Shown here one piece after another: positions 1-11,689 of a DNA stretch of 64,000 bases. The stretch lies in the NCBI GenBank assembly GCA_950295325.1, contig OX485805.1:20943501-21007500 (forward strand), read 5' to 3'. The notes under the pieces were generated by a model. That model searched no databases and was not told the DNA's origin. It saw only the letters and a list, made by a program, of their open reading frames with translations. Within the stretch, counting starts at the first letter, position 1. Every line of letters begins with the position of its first letter. The position numbers and the translations under genes were made by a program. The DNA comes from Polytrichum commune. Its lineage: Eukaryota > Streptophyta > Polytrichopsida > Polytrichales > Polytrichaceae.

Positions 1-925
1 CCCCACGCCGATGGTGTCATCGACAGACATGGTTGTCACTGTTCCGTCCATCGCGAACGACGCATAACACATGCACATGCCATAATACACAGGTGATTCA
101 CATCGTCATCAACGGTGCTAGAGTGTGAGCAAGAGCAACTAGTTTTGAGCTCTTAGTGCAATGATTTATATTAAAAATAAACACGTTAGAGTAATAAAGA
201 ATATTCTTAAGCCTAGATATAGTAATGTCAAAAATTACAAAGTCACAAAAATTACAAAAGTTTTATTCAAAATAATAAATTCTTCAATCAATTGTTGTAT
301 AAATCAAAATTATTGAAAAACCAACATCTCCCACAACAAGAAGATTTCACCACGAGAGATTTGATAAACAAATGAAATTCATCCATATCATTCATTCATC
401 ATTCATTCACCATTCATCCAAAAAGAACTTTCTTTGGACATTGTTAAAGATGCCTTGAAAAAATGAATGATTTTTTTTGCTTATTTAAAAAAATCATTTA
501 CAAAAAATATTTGATTTATTGACTGCAAAAACTTTGTTAACTATCCCAGAGGTTGGTTTAATGTGTTTTGGAACCAAAGAATACCTTGAAGGTTCATTTG
601 GAGATATGTAACAAACAATTTTACAATGTTGTTTGGATGTGGTTAAGTGTTTCTTAGAACTGAGGAGCTCTCTCAAGATTCATTTGTAGCATAGTAAGAT
701 TTCATCCTACAATATTGTGAGGCTAAATTCAGCCTTTTCTTATATCTTTATTTCATGTTTACAATTTTACAAATGATTTGAATGGTCCTTGAAGTGCCAT
801 AAACAATTTCTACCATAAAGCAATTAGAATTTAAGGTATGTGGCATCTACTCCAATTGAAAATTCTATATCCACCTCTGCACATAAATGGTTTTACTATT
901 TACCACAAGACAAATACAAAAAATC
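1..925. other. AT-rich stretch without a gene
   Basis: I see no coding stretch, terminal repeat or RNA gene here. There are short ATTCATTC-type runs near 395-420 and scattered A/T tracts. The downstream end of the decayed SWIM gene begins at 926. Confidence 0.5.
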
Positions 926-3900
926 TTATAGATTGCTACCTACAAGAAGTAACTTCACTTCATCAAAACTCAGACTTGGTGCATGTATATATTTGTCGTT
1001 TTCTAAGTTTGCCTTGCAAATAAACCCAAAGACATAATATAAATGCTTGCAGTTTACCCAAGATTTCCTACTACCAAGTGCAGCCGTACTCATGGTGATA
1101 AAGTCTTCGCAAATACAAGCAGGAAAATCCGAAATTGTGATTCGATAAACCTTTTGGTTGGAAAAGATACTAGAGATCAAAGTTATCACTATGCCATAGC
1201 CAATGTATGGAATAACGACAATAGAATCAATGACTGCATTCAAGTTCCGTGTTGTCTCCCATTTGTTGCGGTGGTCAACTGTGGGCGCATTAGGATTACG
1301 CCGAATGGTTCTTCCCAATCGCTTGGTGGGGTGCATATCACCGTCAAATGGTTGCACATCACTATCTAGTTGCTTTGAGTGTAGGAAGGACACATTTTTT
1401 CATGTATCGTCTTCATTGAAGAGGTGGAGTGTTGGTTCGCCTACATCTTCAGTTTGCAATTGAAATCTTGCTTCCTGTAGAAAAAGAATCTCTGATTTTG
1501 TGAGATGTGTCCCACATGCAATAGGCCATACATTTGGAAGAGGAGGCCAATTGTGAACCCACTTAACCTTAGAGCCTCCAACACAACGCAATAGGTCATC
1601 TGCACAAAACCAGAAATCAAAGTTGATAATGGCCTTGGTTCCATATTATGTTATGCGGCCGTTGTAGGTAGGTGCTACCGTTCCACTCTTGCTTGACTTG
1701 TTTATCTTGGCCCCGCATCTCTTCTTCATCCCGATTTGAACTCCGTGACAAGTCTTCCCTTCTTTTTTACACCTAGCAATGTGCCATAGTGAAGGGTTGC
1801 AGTTTGTTTCAAGTATTTTGGTAGCATGTCGACATACTGTGTTTGGTTCTCCTTCTTGTGTTGACACTGGCGTTGGCGTTGGCGTTGGTATTGTTGTCGA
1901 TGCATCTCCTTCTGTGTGTGCTTTGATTGACCGAGTCTGAACTCTAGGTGTAGAAAAATTCACTGTATCGTGGCGATGAGAGTCGTTGTCTGATCCAGGA
2001 GGCAAATTCAGTTTGCGCTTTGAGGAGCCAAATATTTCTTCACCTTCCAAGTGGGGAACCCGCGTGGCTAATAGGTGAGCATCTGGTAGTTTGGCGACAG
2101 CCTCAGCAAATTTTGTTGGATTTCTCGTTCGTCTTGTAGCTCGAAGGCGAAGTCATCCAAGTGGGGACCAGTGCCAGATGCATACCCTTGGAGGTATGCC
2201 CAATAATTAGTCGATTGTTGAATAGCCCGCATCATGTCATCGGTTGTGGCGACGTACAAGCAGGTTCCCCTCTTCCCAGACATTTGCAACCACTTGTTGT
2301 GAACCGTGTCTGCCAAATTGCATGAAGGCATCTCGGCTAGCTCTTCTAAATTGAGGTTCTGCAACAATAAGAATGATTTTGAATGATAAAGTAAGGTTTC
2401 ATTGGTTTCCAAAATCATGTTTCCATAATAAGACTACTGGATGTTGAACCCAAACTTGTGTAAATATTATAGATGTGAAGGAAAACAATTAAACAAAACC
2501 ACATACGTTAGGGACACTAAAGCAACTTGTCCATGAATAATAGTTGAGCAATAAAGAAGGAAAATTCAAATTCAAGGAGGTATATAACTTACCAATTCTA
2601 AAAATCCACCCCACTGCCGGTATCAAAAGTGCCAAAAACCCAGCCAGTCATCTAGTTCTCGCAAAGAATCCTCTGATGCACCTCTTGAAGAAAGCCACCA
2701 ACCCTTGATTCCAAGGTATTTCTCTTCTGCTTCTGCCATTGATTTTGCATCCTTGTATTGTTTGCAAAGCCTCTTGTGAGTTTCTTGGAACTCTAGTCGA
2801 ATGAGCTTTCCTCAGACATCTTGAAAAGGTAAACTTTATCCTTACCTTGGCCTGGGAACACACTAACTTGAATAAAGGAATATGTACTTTTCATTTTCAA
2901 CGAGATAATGTTGTAAATGGGTCCCCTGTTTGTATTGTGATGGAAACTAGAGATGGTATTTTGAATAGTAGGTGAACTGAGTATCCGGAATTTGTCCATA
3001 ACAACCTCAAGGGCCTCTCCGCAGAGGGGCTTTCGGTCGCTGTGTAGTCCTTCCTCTCCAAAAAATTCAGATGCAAGAAATTCCTTGCTAGCAGCAAGCT
3101 GAAAGGCGGAATTTGTTGCAGTTGGTGTCTTTGATACCTTTTGACTAATCAAAGATGTTGTTCGATGAACAGAATCACGACAAATCCCTTTACCCACTGG
3201 ATGATCGTGAATACCAACATGGATACAAGCTCTTGGAAGACCTATTGAGTTCAAGACCCTATACATGCGGCAAGGGCATGGAGCTATGCAGGATGGGACT
3301 TTTTTATAGATCCGACATACGAGATTAGACTTTATAGGAGATTGTTGTCCCACATCAAAGACAACAGGTGACGATCCCTCCCATTTTGTCTCATTTTTGT
3401 TGTCACTTCGCCGTAGTCTAGGGCAAGTTGTGTTCTCGCAAACCAAATGGTCCACACACAATGAATAGCGGAACTTTAGGCGGAAATCATTTGCAATGTT
3501 TGTGGTGTGTATGTGTGTCCAATTGTGGCTATCGAACTTACGCTCCATGCCTTCTAGCTGTCGACCTACAGAATATGATGAAATTGAGTTGGCTCCACTT
3601 CTAGAAGGGGATGCCGAAGAAGGAAGATGAGGTAACTCAAAAAACACATCTCCATTAAATGATTGAGGAAAATGACGGACTGCCTCACAACGGATTGTAT
3701 TGAGGTTTATAAATTTCAATTCATTCCGTGCACGTGGACGACTTTGGATATTTCTAAGGCATTCCAAGATGCTCACAAATTTAAATGTTTTTTTTATGAA
3801 CAAAAGGATTCAATGTGCTATGATGGTTCATGTGATGTACACTTAGAAAATTGTGTTCACATTTCTCATGTATAGGAGATAGCTAGAGATTCGCATCATT

Positions 3901-4335
3901 GACAACAACTACATCATCATCATTGGAAGACTCAGTAAGAACAATATGAATATGACTTGGAGATTCTACCTTTACACGAGTTTCCCAAGGCATCTGAACA
4001 GTGGAGGTTGTAGACCTAGATGTGAGAATTTCTGTCGATATCGACCTAGTAACTCTTGGAGTACCAAAAACATGGTATTTGCCTGGAGGAAGCCTCCAAC
4101 TGCATCATGAGTCAGTCTCGATCTTTAGCAACATGAATGTAGATAAGATTTGAACTCTTTCTGAATCAAAAAAATCCTTCTCCACCCACAAGGACGACAA
4201 ATCCAAATTGAATCTTACACTGAGAATCAATATAGATACCAATGCCATATCATCATCATTACAAGGAAAATAAATTGGAATGCTAGAGGCGTCTCCGCGA
4301 ACAAACGCCATGTCCATACTTGCATGTGTGTACAA
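926..4335 (-). pseudogene. Decayed SWIM zinc-finger, transposase-like gene (core deleted)
   Basis: Reading down the minus strand, a chain of frames gives one family's domains in order. An N-terminal part (about 4335-3890) has an IPIYFP motif and an acidic stretch. A Cys-rich region (about 3500-3150) contains RACIHVGIHDHPVGKG and TPTATNSA. Next come FPGQGKDKVYLFKMSEE (about 2860), a coiled segment near 2800-2650, NLADTVHNKWLQM (about 2300), SKRKLNLPPG (about 2000) and WHIARCKK (about 1790). The C-terminus (1393-926) is a SWIM finger, CIC followed by WVNCKHLYYVF, with all metal ligands intact. MULE and FAR1-like proteins use SWIM fingers with a DDE nuclease; here the stretch between KMSEE and the coiled segment is missing. 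Frameshifts and stops show it is dead. A second copy at 23.9-26.1 kb matches it block by block. I recall similar proteins from moss genomes but could not check. Confidence 0.72.
2359..2592 (-). other. Surviving GT-AG intron in the SWIM pseudogene
   Basis: On the minus strand the exon ending in GGFLEL stops at AGAATTG, followed by GTAAGT at 2592. The next exon begins after TTGTTGCAG, ending at 2359, and opens with NLNLEELAEMPSCNLADTV. The 234-bp interval has no family similarity and is AT-rich. Donor and acceptor are both canonical and the family sequence continues across them. The copy was therefore not made from spliced RNA. Confidence 0.6.
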
Positions 4336-4555
4336 CCTACAAAGTCACGTTCAATGTCATTGTATGAGAGGGTTATATGAAAGTTTGTTGTAATAGAAAA
4401 GAACTAACTATAAAATAGTGACAACCAAATATTTCCGTTACGTGGTGTTAGCTAGTAGTGATTTAAAATTTGAATTGATACATCTGACATACAAAGATTT
4501 CATGTGATTTTAGTGACTATTATAGAATGTTTTGAATTATTAATTATTGGGAGCG

Positions 4556-4686
4556 CCTCCTTTAGAAATGAACGTTTACATCCATGTAAGTAGATATCAT
4601 TTCTAGACGAGAAGCCGTATGCCTCCTTTACAAATGACCGTTTATATGTATGTAAATAGATATCATTCATTTCTAAGAAGCCATAA
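4556..4686. repeat. Two tandem 66-bp units
   Basis: Two adjacent units start at 4556 and 4622 with CCTCCTTTA(G/C)AAATGA. They share ATGTAARTAGATATCATT and end in AAGCC. The units differ at several positions, so the duplication is not new. Confidence 0.7.
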
Positions 4687-5002
4687 ATAATCGGATGATG
4701 ATACATTCATTACACTACAGGAGCGTTATATATTGGAGAGATTGCATAGTTGTGACCAAATAGTAAAATTATTTTTCATGTAGTGTTTCCAGTTGGAGGG
4801 ATGCCAAAGGGTTTTCATAGGAAGAGACGTAAGGTTGGTCTTTTTATTTCTAGTAAGAAATAGTTAGAAAAATTAACGATAGTTAGACACTTGCAGAAGG
4901 CCAATAGTGATGAAATTAGTATAATTATTTGGACCTTGTCCTATGAGAATCATGAAGTTTCACATTCTTAATGTGGGAAGAACTCGATACAAAAAATGAG
5001 CA

Positions 5003-5318
5003 ATGGATATTGCCAAGGTTGATTGTATGAATGAAATTGAAGAAGAAGGAGGCGAATCTAGTCCAGCTACGAATGCCATATCTCCCACAAATACAGAAGT
5101 GGTAAATTCATGTATTTATTACCTAAATTATAACCATTAGATTAGAAGGATTTAAATTTATGTGTACATGTTTTTTTTTCTTTTTGGAGGTGAATTTGAC
5201 ACCAAACCCATGTATTGGAGCTCGAGAAGACGATTCCAACAGTATATTGCACACAAAAAATGAAGAAGTTGTAGATGTTTTACGGCCCAAAAACGAAAAG
5301 AGCATCTTTGAATCTTGA
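5003..5318 (+). CDS. Possible two-exon small acidic protein, unknown
   Basis: This is a weak candidate. An ATG at 5003 opens 33 codons (MDIAKVDCMNEIEEEGGESS...) to 5101, followed directly by GTAAAT. After a T-rich tract ending TTTTTGGAG at 5189 the same frame resumes (VNLTPNPCIGARED...) and stops with TGA at 5316. The product would be 75 residues, acidic and without a recognised domain. The pyrimidine tract before the acceptor is good and the phase is preserved. A pair of short frames like this can arise by chance in 300 bp. Either exon could instead belong to a larger decayed gene starting near 4800. Confidence 0.2.
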
Positions 5319-5639
5319 GAGAAATCTTCAAAATCATAAGATTTCTGGGAGAAATCTTGTCCGATTAATTTAAGAGGAGTTTTCCAATTTTTGTAAAATC
5401 ATCATTGAGTCCAAATTTTTTGAAAACAATCGAGGTGGTTTGTAAAGTTAGAAAGTATGCTTGGGAAAAAATGGCTTTATAATATTTTAAATGATAGGAT
5501 ATAGCTAAAATATTCTTTTGGCCCAAATCAACCAATTTTTTAAATTTTTTTAAGAGACCGAAGCCCAACTTTACATGGTATGCTAGGGTTTATTTTTGCA
5601 TAGTCTTCTCCTTTTGCATTGTTGCGTTTAGGTGCACAT

Positions 5640-6253
5640 TGTTCATTGTTGCTTCAGAAATGAACTTGAAGAGCATTGTAATGCAGAAACATGGACATGA
5701 GCACGGCGATGATGGGGAGGGCGGACATGAGAATGTCTCCGAATGCATGGAGGGCGCACATAATTCGGAGATTGGAGCCGCCGAAATGTGGTATACACAA
5801 ATATCAATGACGTGTTATTCTAAAGTCCTTCAATAATTATTACGTAGTTCGAGTTATTCGATGCGAAGGGTCCCTACTAACCTCACGTAAGGTACGAGGT
5901 TTATGGCTCAATACCTTTGTGAACTCGATTATATTCTTGATAATATAGTATTCACATGTCTATGCAGAATTCTGCTGAGGCAAAGTAGGTACTATCCAAC
6001 AATCCGGCAGCAATATCCTATGTCACTTGAGCGAGCTCTCTTTATAGCCTCTCCTCGTTGTCTATATTTTTGCCAAATATGTGCGGATGGTAGTATCGAA
6101 GTGCAATCCCGAGTTTTACAAAGCATTCATGTGGAAAAAATCATGATTCCCTATAATATAGATGCTCTAGTACATCTCGCAAGTATAAGGTACTATAAGG
6201 ATTGTAATGTCCAGCTGTCACCAAAAAGCCTCCACCCTTCAATTTCGTCCTAG
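5640..6253 (+). other. Short open frames, not recognised
   Basis: Two plus-strand frames lie here, at 5639-5836 (65 residues, His/Gly/Glu-rich start) and 5903-6253 (116 residues, with CLYFCQICADGS). I recognise no domain and see no convincing splice links. The second is longer than most chance frames nearby, so decayed coding sequence is possible. Confidence 0.15.
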
Positions 6254-6400
6254 CCCGAATGGAGAAGTTTATAATGACATGTAGAGACTTCTCTCTTTGT
6301 AACACAATGTATGATTCCAATCTATCGTTGAAATATACGCAACTTAGCCAAGTCTATACTATGTCTTCTTACACTCCTTAATTTCGAAGTTTGGAAGTTT

Positions 6401-6841
6401 GGAAGTTTGGACATAGTCTCGGTTTTTTGGCTCTCAAAAATTCATATGAAGTCCAAAAAATGAGTTCTTGGTATCCATGAATAGGTAATGAAGTCCTCTA
6501 CATGAATATGCAATAATATTTCTACTGCCACAAAGTATATGGTCGCAATTCTACGCTGTTCCCTTTGAATCTACACTTTTTTACTAGTTTTTTGGAAGTT
6601 TGGACATAGTCTCGGTTTTTTGGCTCTCAAAAATTCATATGAAGTCCAAAAAATGAGTTCTTGGTATCCATGAATAGGTAATGAAGTCCTCTACATGAAT
6701 ATGCAATAATATTTCTACTGCCACAAAGTATATGGTCGCAATTCTACGCTGTTCCCTTTGAATCTACACATTTTCACTAGTTTTTGGAAGTTTGGACATA
6801 GTCTCGGTTTTTTGGCTCTCAAAAATTCATATGAAGTCCAA
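6401..6841. repeat. Tandem 193-bp repeat, 2.3 copies
   Basis: Unit 1 is 6401-6593, unit 2 is 6594-6785 and a partial unit is 6786-6841. Each begins GGAAGTTTGGACATAGTCTC. Units 1 and 2 differ at only a few positions near CTACACTTTTTTACTAG versus CTACACATTTTCACTAG, so the duplication is recent. A short GGAAGTTT triplication (6385-6408) sits at the left edge. I do not recognise the unit. Confidence 0.88.
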
Positions 6842-7485
6842 CAAAACTAAATGCTCCAATAAGAGACTTTGCACATCCGCATAAGTATAAGGCTTATCAA
6901 TGTAAATCCAAGTATTCAAACAAAGCCATAAATTGAACTTTAAATCATTCACGCCCAACTATTACTAACAAGAGGTCAAGCCCTCTTCAAGGCCAACTAG
7001 CCTTGGCTCCTAACCTTACATCTATGCACACACACGTGCTCCTATCTTGCTTCCCACGCACCCACATTTAAAACACGTGGAGTGCCAAGGAGCACGAAGG
7101 AAAGAGATGATGAGTGAAAGAAGAATGAGGGATTATATAGTGAGTTTGAGGGGGTGAGCACCCTCAAGGCTCACGATATGCCTTCGAGATTTCCTCCTAC
7201 TTTGTAGGCTCTTATCCTATCTCCTAAGCCTTCCTCCCTCAAATGATCAACAAGGATCCTAATTCAAACATTTAACTAACCTTGGTTTTCTACCTACCAC
7301 ACTTTACCAAGGTTTATCCTTCTCCTATTTAAATCCGCTCCACAAAAGCCTAATGCTTCAAACTAAGCTTTCTTCAAGCTTCACTCTTTTTATATTTTTG
7401 TGAATGATCATAAATCACCAAAACACCACTTGTAATGTTTTACAAGTGTTAACAACCAATGTGGGCATCAATTTTGGGCTCACAC
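6842..7485. other. Intergenic, no feature
   Basis: There is no coding frame of note. The stretch contains a CA/CG-rich patch (ACACACACGTGCTCC) around 7026 and purine-rich sequence around 7090-7160. Nothing here looks like a terminal repeat. Confidence 0.4.
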
Positions 7486-7810
7486 CAGCCTCAGCAACGC
7501 GCCATATGTTTCATCAATGAACTCTATAAATACTTCTATATTCTCAGCCGGATGCAATTCAACAAAATTTCTTAAAATTTGTATCATATATGGACTACAT
7601 ACATGAAACTTTACATCTTCTAGTTTTGGATTCAACCATATTGTTATCCATTCTACCAGATAGTTAGACACTTTTCCGTATGGCTCTATCAGTAGTTTAA
7701 GGCCATATGTCCAATCTAAAGTACAAAAAATATTCTTATATGTAAATTCAAATAAAGAATATGTTTTTCCACCTGCGTGCTTTATAATCGTATTGACTAA
7801 TTCCTTTAGC
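7486..7810 (-). CDS. Exon-like open stretch, unknown protein
   Basis: On the minus strand a strong acceptor (ATTTTGCAG, ending at 7811) opens a frame of about 108 residues without a stop. It ends at a possible GTGTGAG donor (7485). The peptide is ordinary in composition, not low-complexity, with blocks such as GGKTYSLFEFTYKNIF, LIEPYGKVSNYLVEWITIWL and FVELHPAENIEVFIEFIDE. It looks helical and could be one exon of a repeat-type scaffold protein. I do not recognise the family and see no neighbouring exons. It could be an isolated captured exon, part of an unrecognised element, or chance. Confidence 0.3.
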
Positions 7811-7844
7811 CTGCAAAATCGAAATGTACAATACTGACATAGTT

Positions 7845-8075
7845 TAGTATTTGAATGATATAGTCTAACATCCGAATGATACATTATACTGTTTGAATGA
7901 CAAAACCTACCAGATTAATTACAGATTCTAACCTGTGAATGACAAAGTCTAGCAATGTTATTAACAACGTTTAGCTTGTGAATCACATAGTTTAGCGTGT
8001 GAATGACAGGTTTTTACTTTTGAATGACAACGTATAGCACGGTAATGACAGAGCTAGCTTATAAATGACATATCA
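7845..8075. repeat. Degenerate tandem repeat, about 26-bp unit
   Basis: About nine units share a GTGAATGACA(A/T)AGTYTAGC core, for example near 7880, 7935, 7976, 7999, 8022, 8047 and 8066. Identity between units is moderate. The array starts just upstream, in minus-strand terms, of the exon-like stretch. Confidence 0.7.
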
Positions 8076-8550
8076 TGTTACAATTGAGACAAAAAATTAA
8101 TAACATAGATTGAATCTTTAGAAAAAAATTGAGATAGATATTTCACCTACCATCACACTTCTATATTCTTGATATGACATCGTCCAAAGTCTTGTTTTTT
8201 TTAAGTGAAAAACCCTTCTTCTTCCTTATTTTTTTATTCAGTCATTCTCCCACCTCCGAGACAATGGAACATGTGGGTATAGCAGGTAACGATTTCACAT
8301 GGGCGATTCTTGAACCGCTAATGCCAATATCCTCCACGTTGTCGTGATGTGGGCCGGCTACTAATTAGAACTTAGGCATTTTGATATGTTATTGTTATTT
8401 TCAAATAGAGGTTAATATGATGATCTAAATTAGTTATTTAATTTGACAACCAGTCTTAAGTTCAAGACCGGGTGATTTGGTAGAAGAATGTGGTAGGTTG
8501 GATTTGACAAGGATAGGATTTACCGGCGGTGGCCGTTACCTAACCGCCTA

Positions 8551-8820
8551 AACTTAAAGTTTCGTATTGGTTCGCCGGATAAGGGTTCTATAAGGCCTTA
8601 CCTTAAAGTTTTCTATTGGTTAGCCGGATAAGGATTCTAAAAGCCTTAAATCAAAACGTTATTATTGGCTTGCCGGATAAGCCTTTAACCTTAACTTTTT
8701 CTATTTCTAGCATGATAAGGGTTCTAGAAGCCTTTAACCCAAAAGTCTCATATTAGTTAACCGCTTAAGGGTTCTAAAGATCCTTAGTCCAAAGGTATCC
8801 TATTGGGCGAAAGGGGCAAG
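8551..8820. repeat. Degenerate tandem repeat, 43-50-bp unit, six copies
   Basis: Units begin at about 8551, 8600, 8648, 8693, 8736 and 8786. The shared core is AAAGTTTTCTATTGGTTAGC followed by CCGGATAAGG and AAGCCTT. Identity falls from left to right. No coding role is visible. Confidence 0.78.
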
Positions 8821-11689
8821 GTGAAAGAATATTTAAGGGGTATTAGAAGGTTGTTGAGGGGGAAAAATTTAACATTTGGAATTGGTATTTGTGTAGACTT
8901 GCAGGAGGTTTGAGAGTGTTTGTGTACAATTTGAGCATAGTATGATACAGAAGTGTTTAGGAAGCTGTATGATATTTGAGGGTGTTGAAGTAAGAATTTT
9001 AGACTCATTAGGTTGCATTAAGTGCACTATTTGTATTGTTTCATTGGTTACTAAATGAGCAGAACTTAAGAGTAAAGGAATTTGTGAATTGTCAATGATT
9101 AACGTGTTCGATTGATATGAAAATTTGAGATAATGTTCCTTATAAGATATAAGTATTGAGCTAAAAATTTCGAAGTTTAAGTCTATAGGATGCAAAGGTT
9201 GTAAGGAGTTGAAAAGAATGGTATCTACAAGTAAAGCCACCTAAGAGGACAAGGTTAGAAAATATAAATCTTTTTTAATTTTAGAGCTATGGTTAAAAAA
9301 ATTTAATATTACCTTCTCATCTTACCTATTTATTGTGTCTAAAAATTTGAGGTTGATTGGACTTGAAGGTTAGAAGTTATGAATGTTTTAGTAATTAGAT
9401 GAAGAAACATAGCATTCATGCAAAAATGTAGAGTTAGTAAATTATGCATACCTTTTGGGTTTAAGCTCTGTTTGTGCTAAATTTTAGTCAATAAACTTTC
9501 AGTAAGGTACTCAATAAATGTACCAAGTTTCAGTTCAAGAAAGTGAGTTGGTTGAAAGTTATATTATTCTGATGTATGGTAGGACAACATTGAGAGGAAT
9601 TTACAAGAAGGGTATAAGAAAAAGAAAAGGTACTACAAAAACTTTAAACATTACCATTGAAGAAGCGTCGTACTTATCGTATATTGTACAAAATTCTCGA
9701 CAACGTCGCTCGCACTGGTGTTGTAATCATCCCGTGTAAAACCCGTACCCAACCATCGCGGCGATGACACTGTCGTTGTACACCCGCGCGGTCCAAGGCT
9801 AGGATCAACGTTAGAGTCCTTCTAAAGCAAGGTCTTTCACTCGAACCGAAACGTAATTTTTTTAGAGATTTCGCGTTCATACAGTGCATTGTGCATAATA
9901 TGCCCATTAGGCGATAAAGGCGACGGGGACGTGAAACACTTTCAGGGATTTTCTTCAAGGTCACTCCGTAGCTGAGTTAGTGATAAATCATGAATACGAT
10001 GAATTCTAAACCTTCGAGACATCTTTGTGAAGGCAAGGATACGTTTTAGATACCATCTAACGCTATTGCTTCTTCTACAACATGCACATAAAACTTAATT
10101 TCGTAAAGAAGTTGAGAAGCTAAGGGAAACTCACCTATTAGTATCAATATGCTTAGCACATCTGATGCAATATGATATGTTGGTTCATCCGAGCCAAACC
10201 CACAATACATCAGATTGAGTTCTGCATTAGAATTTGCATTAGTCTCCTTCATCAATCTCGTATATTAAACTTCAGTATTATGTTCTATATCATTCCGCAA
10301 ATATAAAATGACTAAATTTAAAATATTTATATTTAATTTCCAGATAAAGTTTAATTTTGAATGTTCGATCCTATATGGCTATAAGATGAAATCTTACAGA
10401 TACCATTTCTTCAAATATAATACATTAGGAACAAAATCAAATGCATCAATTGATTATTAAATTCTTATTTTTATTAAATAAAAAATTTATATGTAAAATT
10501 TAAAATAAAATTGGAAAATAAAAATTTATGTATTAATTTATTATAAAGTAATAGTTTTTTTATAAGATTTATATATTTTTATTCTTTCGATTATAAGCCT
10601 TATATTTGCCTCCAATGGAAAAAATACTTATAATCTTTTAGGCTTTTAAGTTAATAAATTAGACTAGTAGTAGAGAACATTTGCCAAAAATTCATGATTA
10701 AGATAATTTTAAGAGGAAGTTACTAGAAAGTTGGTTATATGTGTTTTTCCTCTGAATAAATATTATGTTAGTAATTTTTTCATCCACTACATTTAAATGT
10801 ATAAAAAATGGCTAAATCTAAATTGAAAAAATTAGTTCACTTAATGGGTGAAGTGAGTTATGTACAGGTGTGCAACCATCAAAAGCACAGGGAATCGAGA
10901 ACAACGAGAGGGAGATTGAAGCTTCAAAAGCGAGACGAGGTCGAGGATGTGATGACAGGGACGAGGGAGTGATAGTAACAGAGTCCGGAGGAGAGGCAAC
11001 GAGCAGCGGAGAGAGATGACGGTAGCTGGAGGCGAGAAGACCGGGCAAGGGAGTTGGGGAACGGATATCTGAGCTGGCGAGAACGGGATAACAACCCGGG
11101 TACTTAAAGGGCAAGGGAGCCGGCGGAGGTGACAGGGAACCGGCGTTGGAAGGACAGACCACGTGGAGCAATGGGAGGCGGCCACGACGGGCAACGGGCC
11201 TCAAGCCGTTGGGAACGGGAGCCCAACCGATGGGAGCAATGACTAGCCGACGGGAACGAAGGAGAGCCGACGGGAACGTAGGGGATGGATGGAGAAATTA
11301 ATAGTATAGATTAAGAGACTAAGTGTATATGTAGTCACTTCTTGGATGAGAGGCAAGCACTTAGTGACTATAGGAAGTGACCACTTAGTAGTTAACCAAC
11401 AATGAGTGGACACGTACTTACTAACGCGTGTGGATGAAAGACAATGACAAGGGATTTCCATCCCTTGGATGACATTAACCGCTTTAACCATCTAAGCAAT
11501 GAAAGGATGAGATTTGGGATGGATGACTCATGAATGGTAACCGAACACACCTAGGTACATCTAGGAAATTAGAAGAACCTAACCAATCTTCTCCATACTA
11601 ACATCTATATTTAGCACGTGTGATTTCTGTAAATAGATCCGACAGACCTAAATTTAGACTGAAGCCTTAATTCAGACTATAATTAGCCT
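8821..11689. other. AT-rich region with weak exon-like pieces
   Basis: No gene can be supported. Weak items are a 73-residue plus frame at 9518-9739, a CpG-rich 250-bp island around 9700-9960 with a 96-residue minus frame, and a minus-strand piece at 10046-10255 with possible splice signals (TTCTAATGCAG and ATAGGTGAGT). A purine-rich, GC-richer block lies at 10850-11290, with GCCGACGGGAACG repeated at 11227-11275. The long minus frames over that block reflect its composition rather than a protein. Confidence 0.35.

Noticed and set aside
4711-4730. CACTACAGGAGCG and, at 19434, CACTACAGGGCTCC as CACTA ends
   Set aside because: No matching inverted partner or 3-bp duplication was found near either.
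10818-11204. 117- and 128-residue minus-strand frames rich in Ser, Pro and Leu
   Set aside because: They lie over a GC-richer purine/pyrimidine-skewed block in two overlapping frames, with no motif. Composition explains them.
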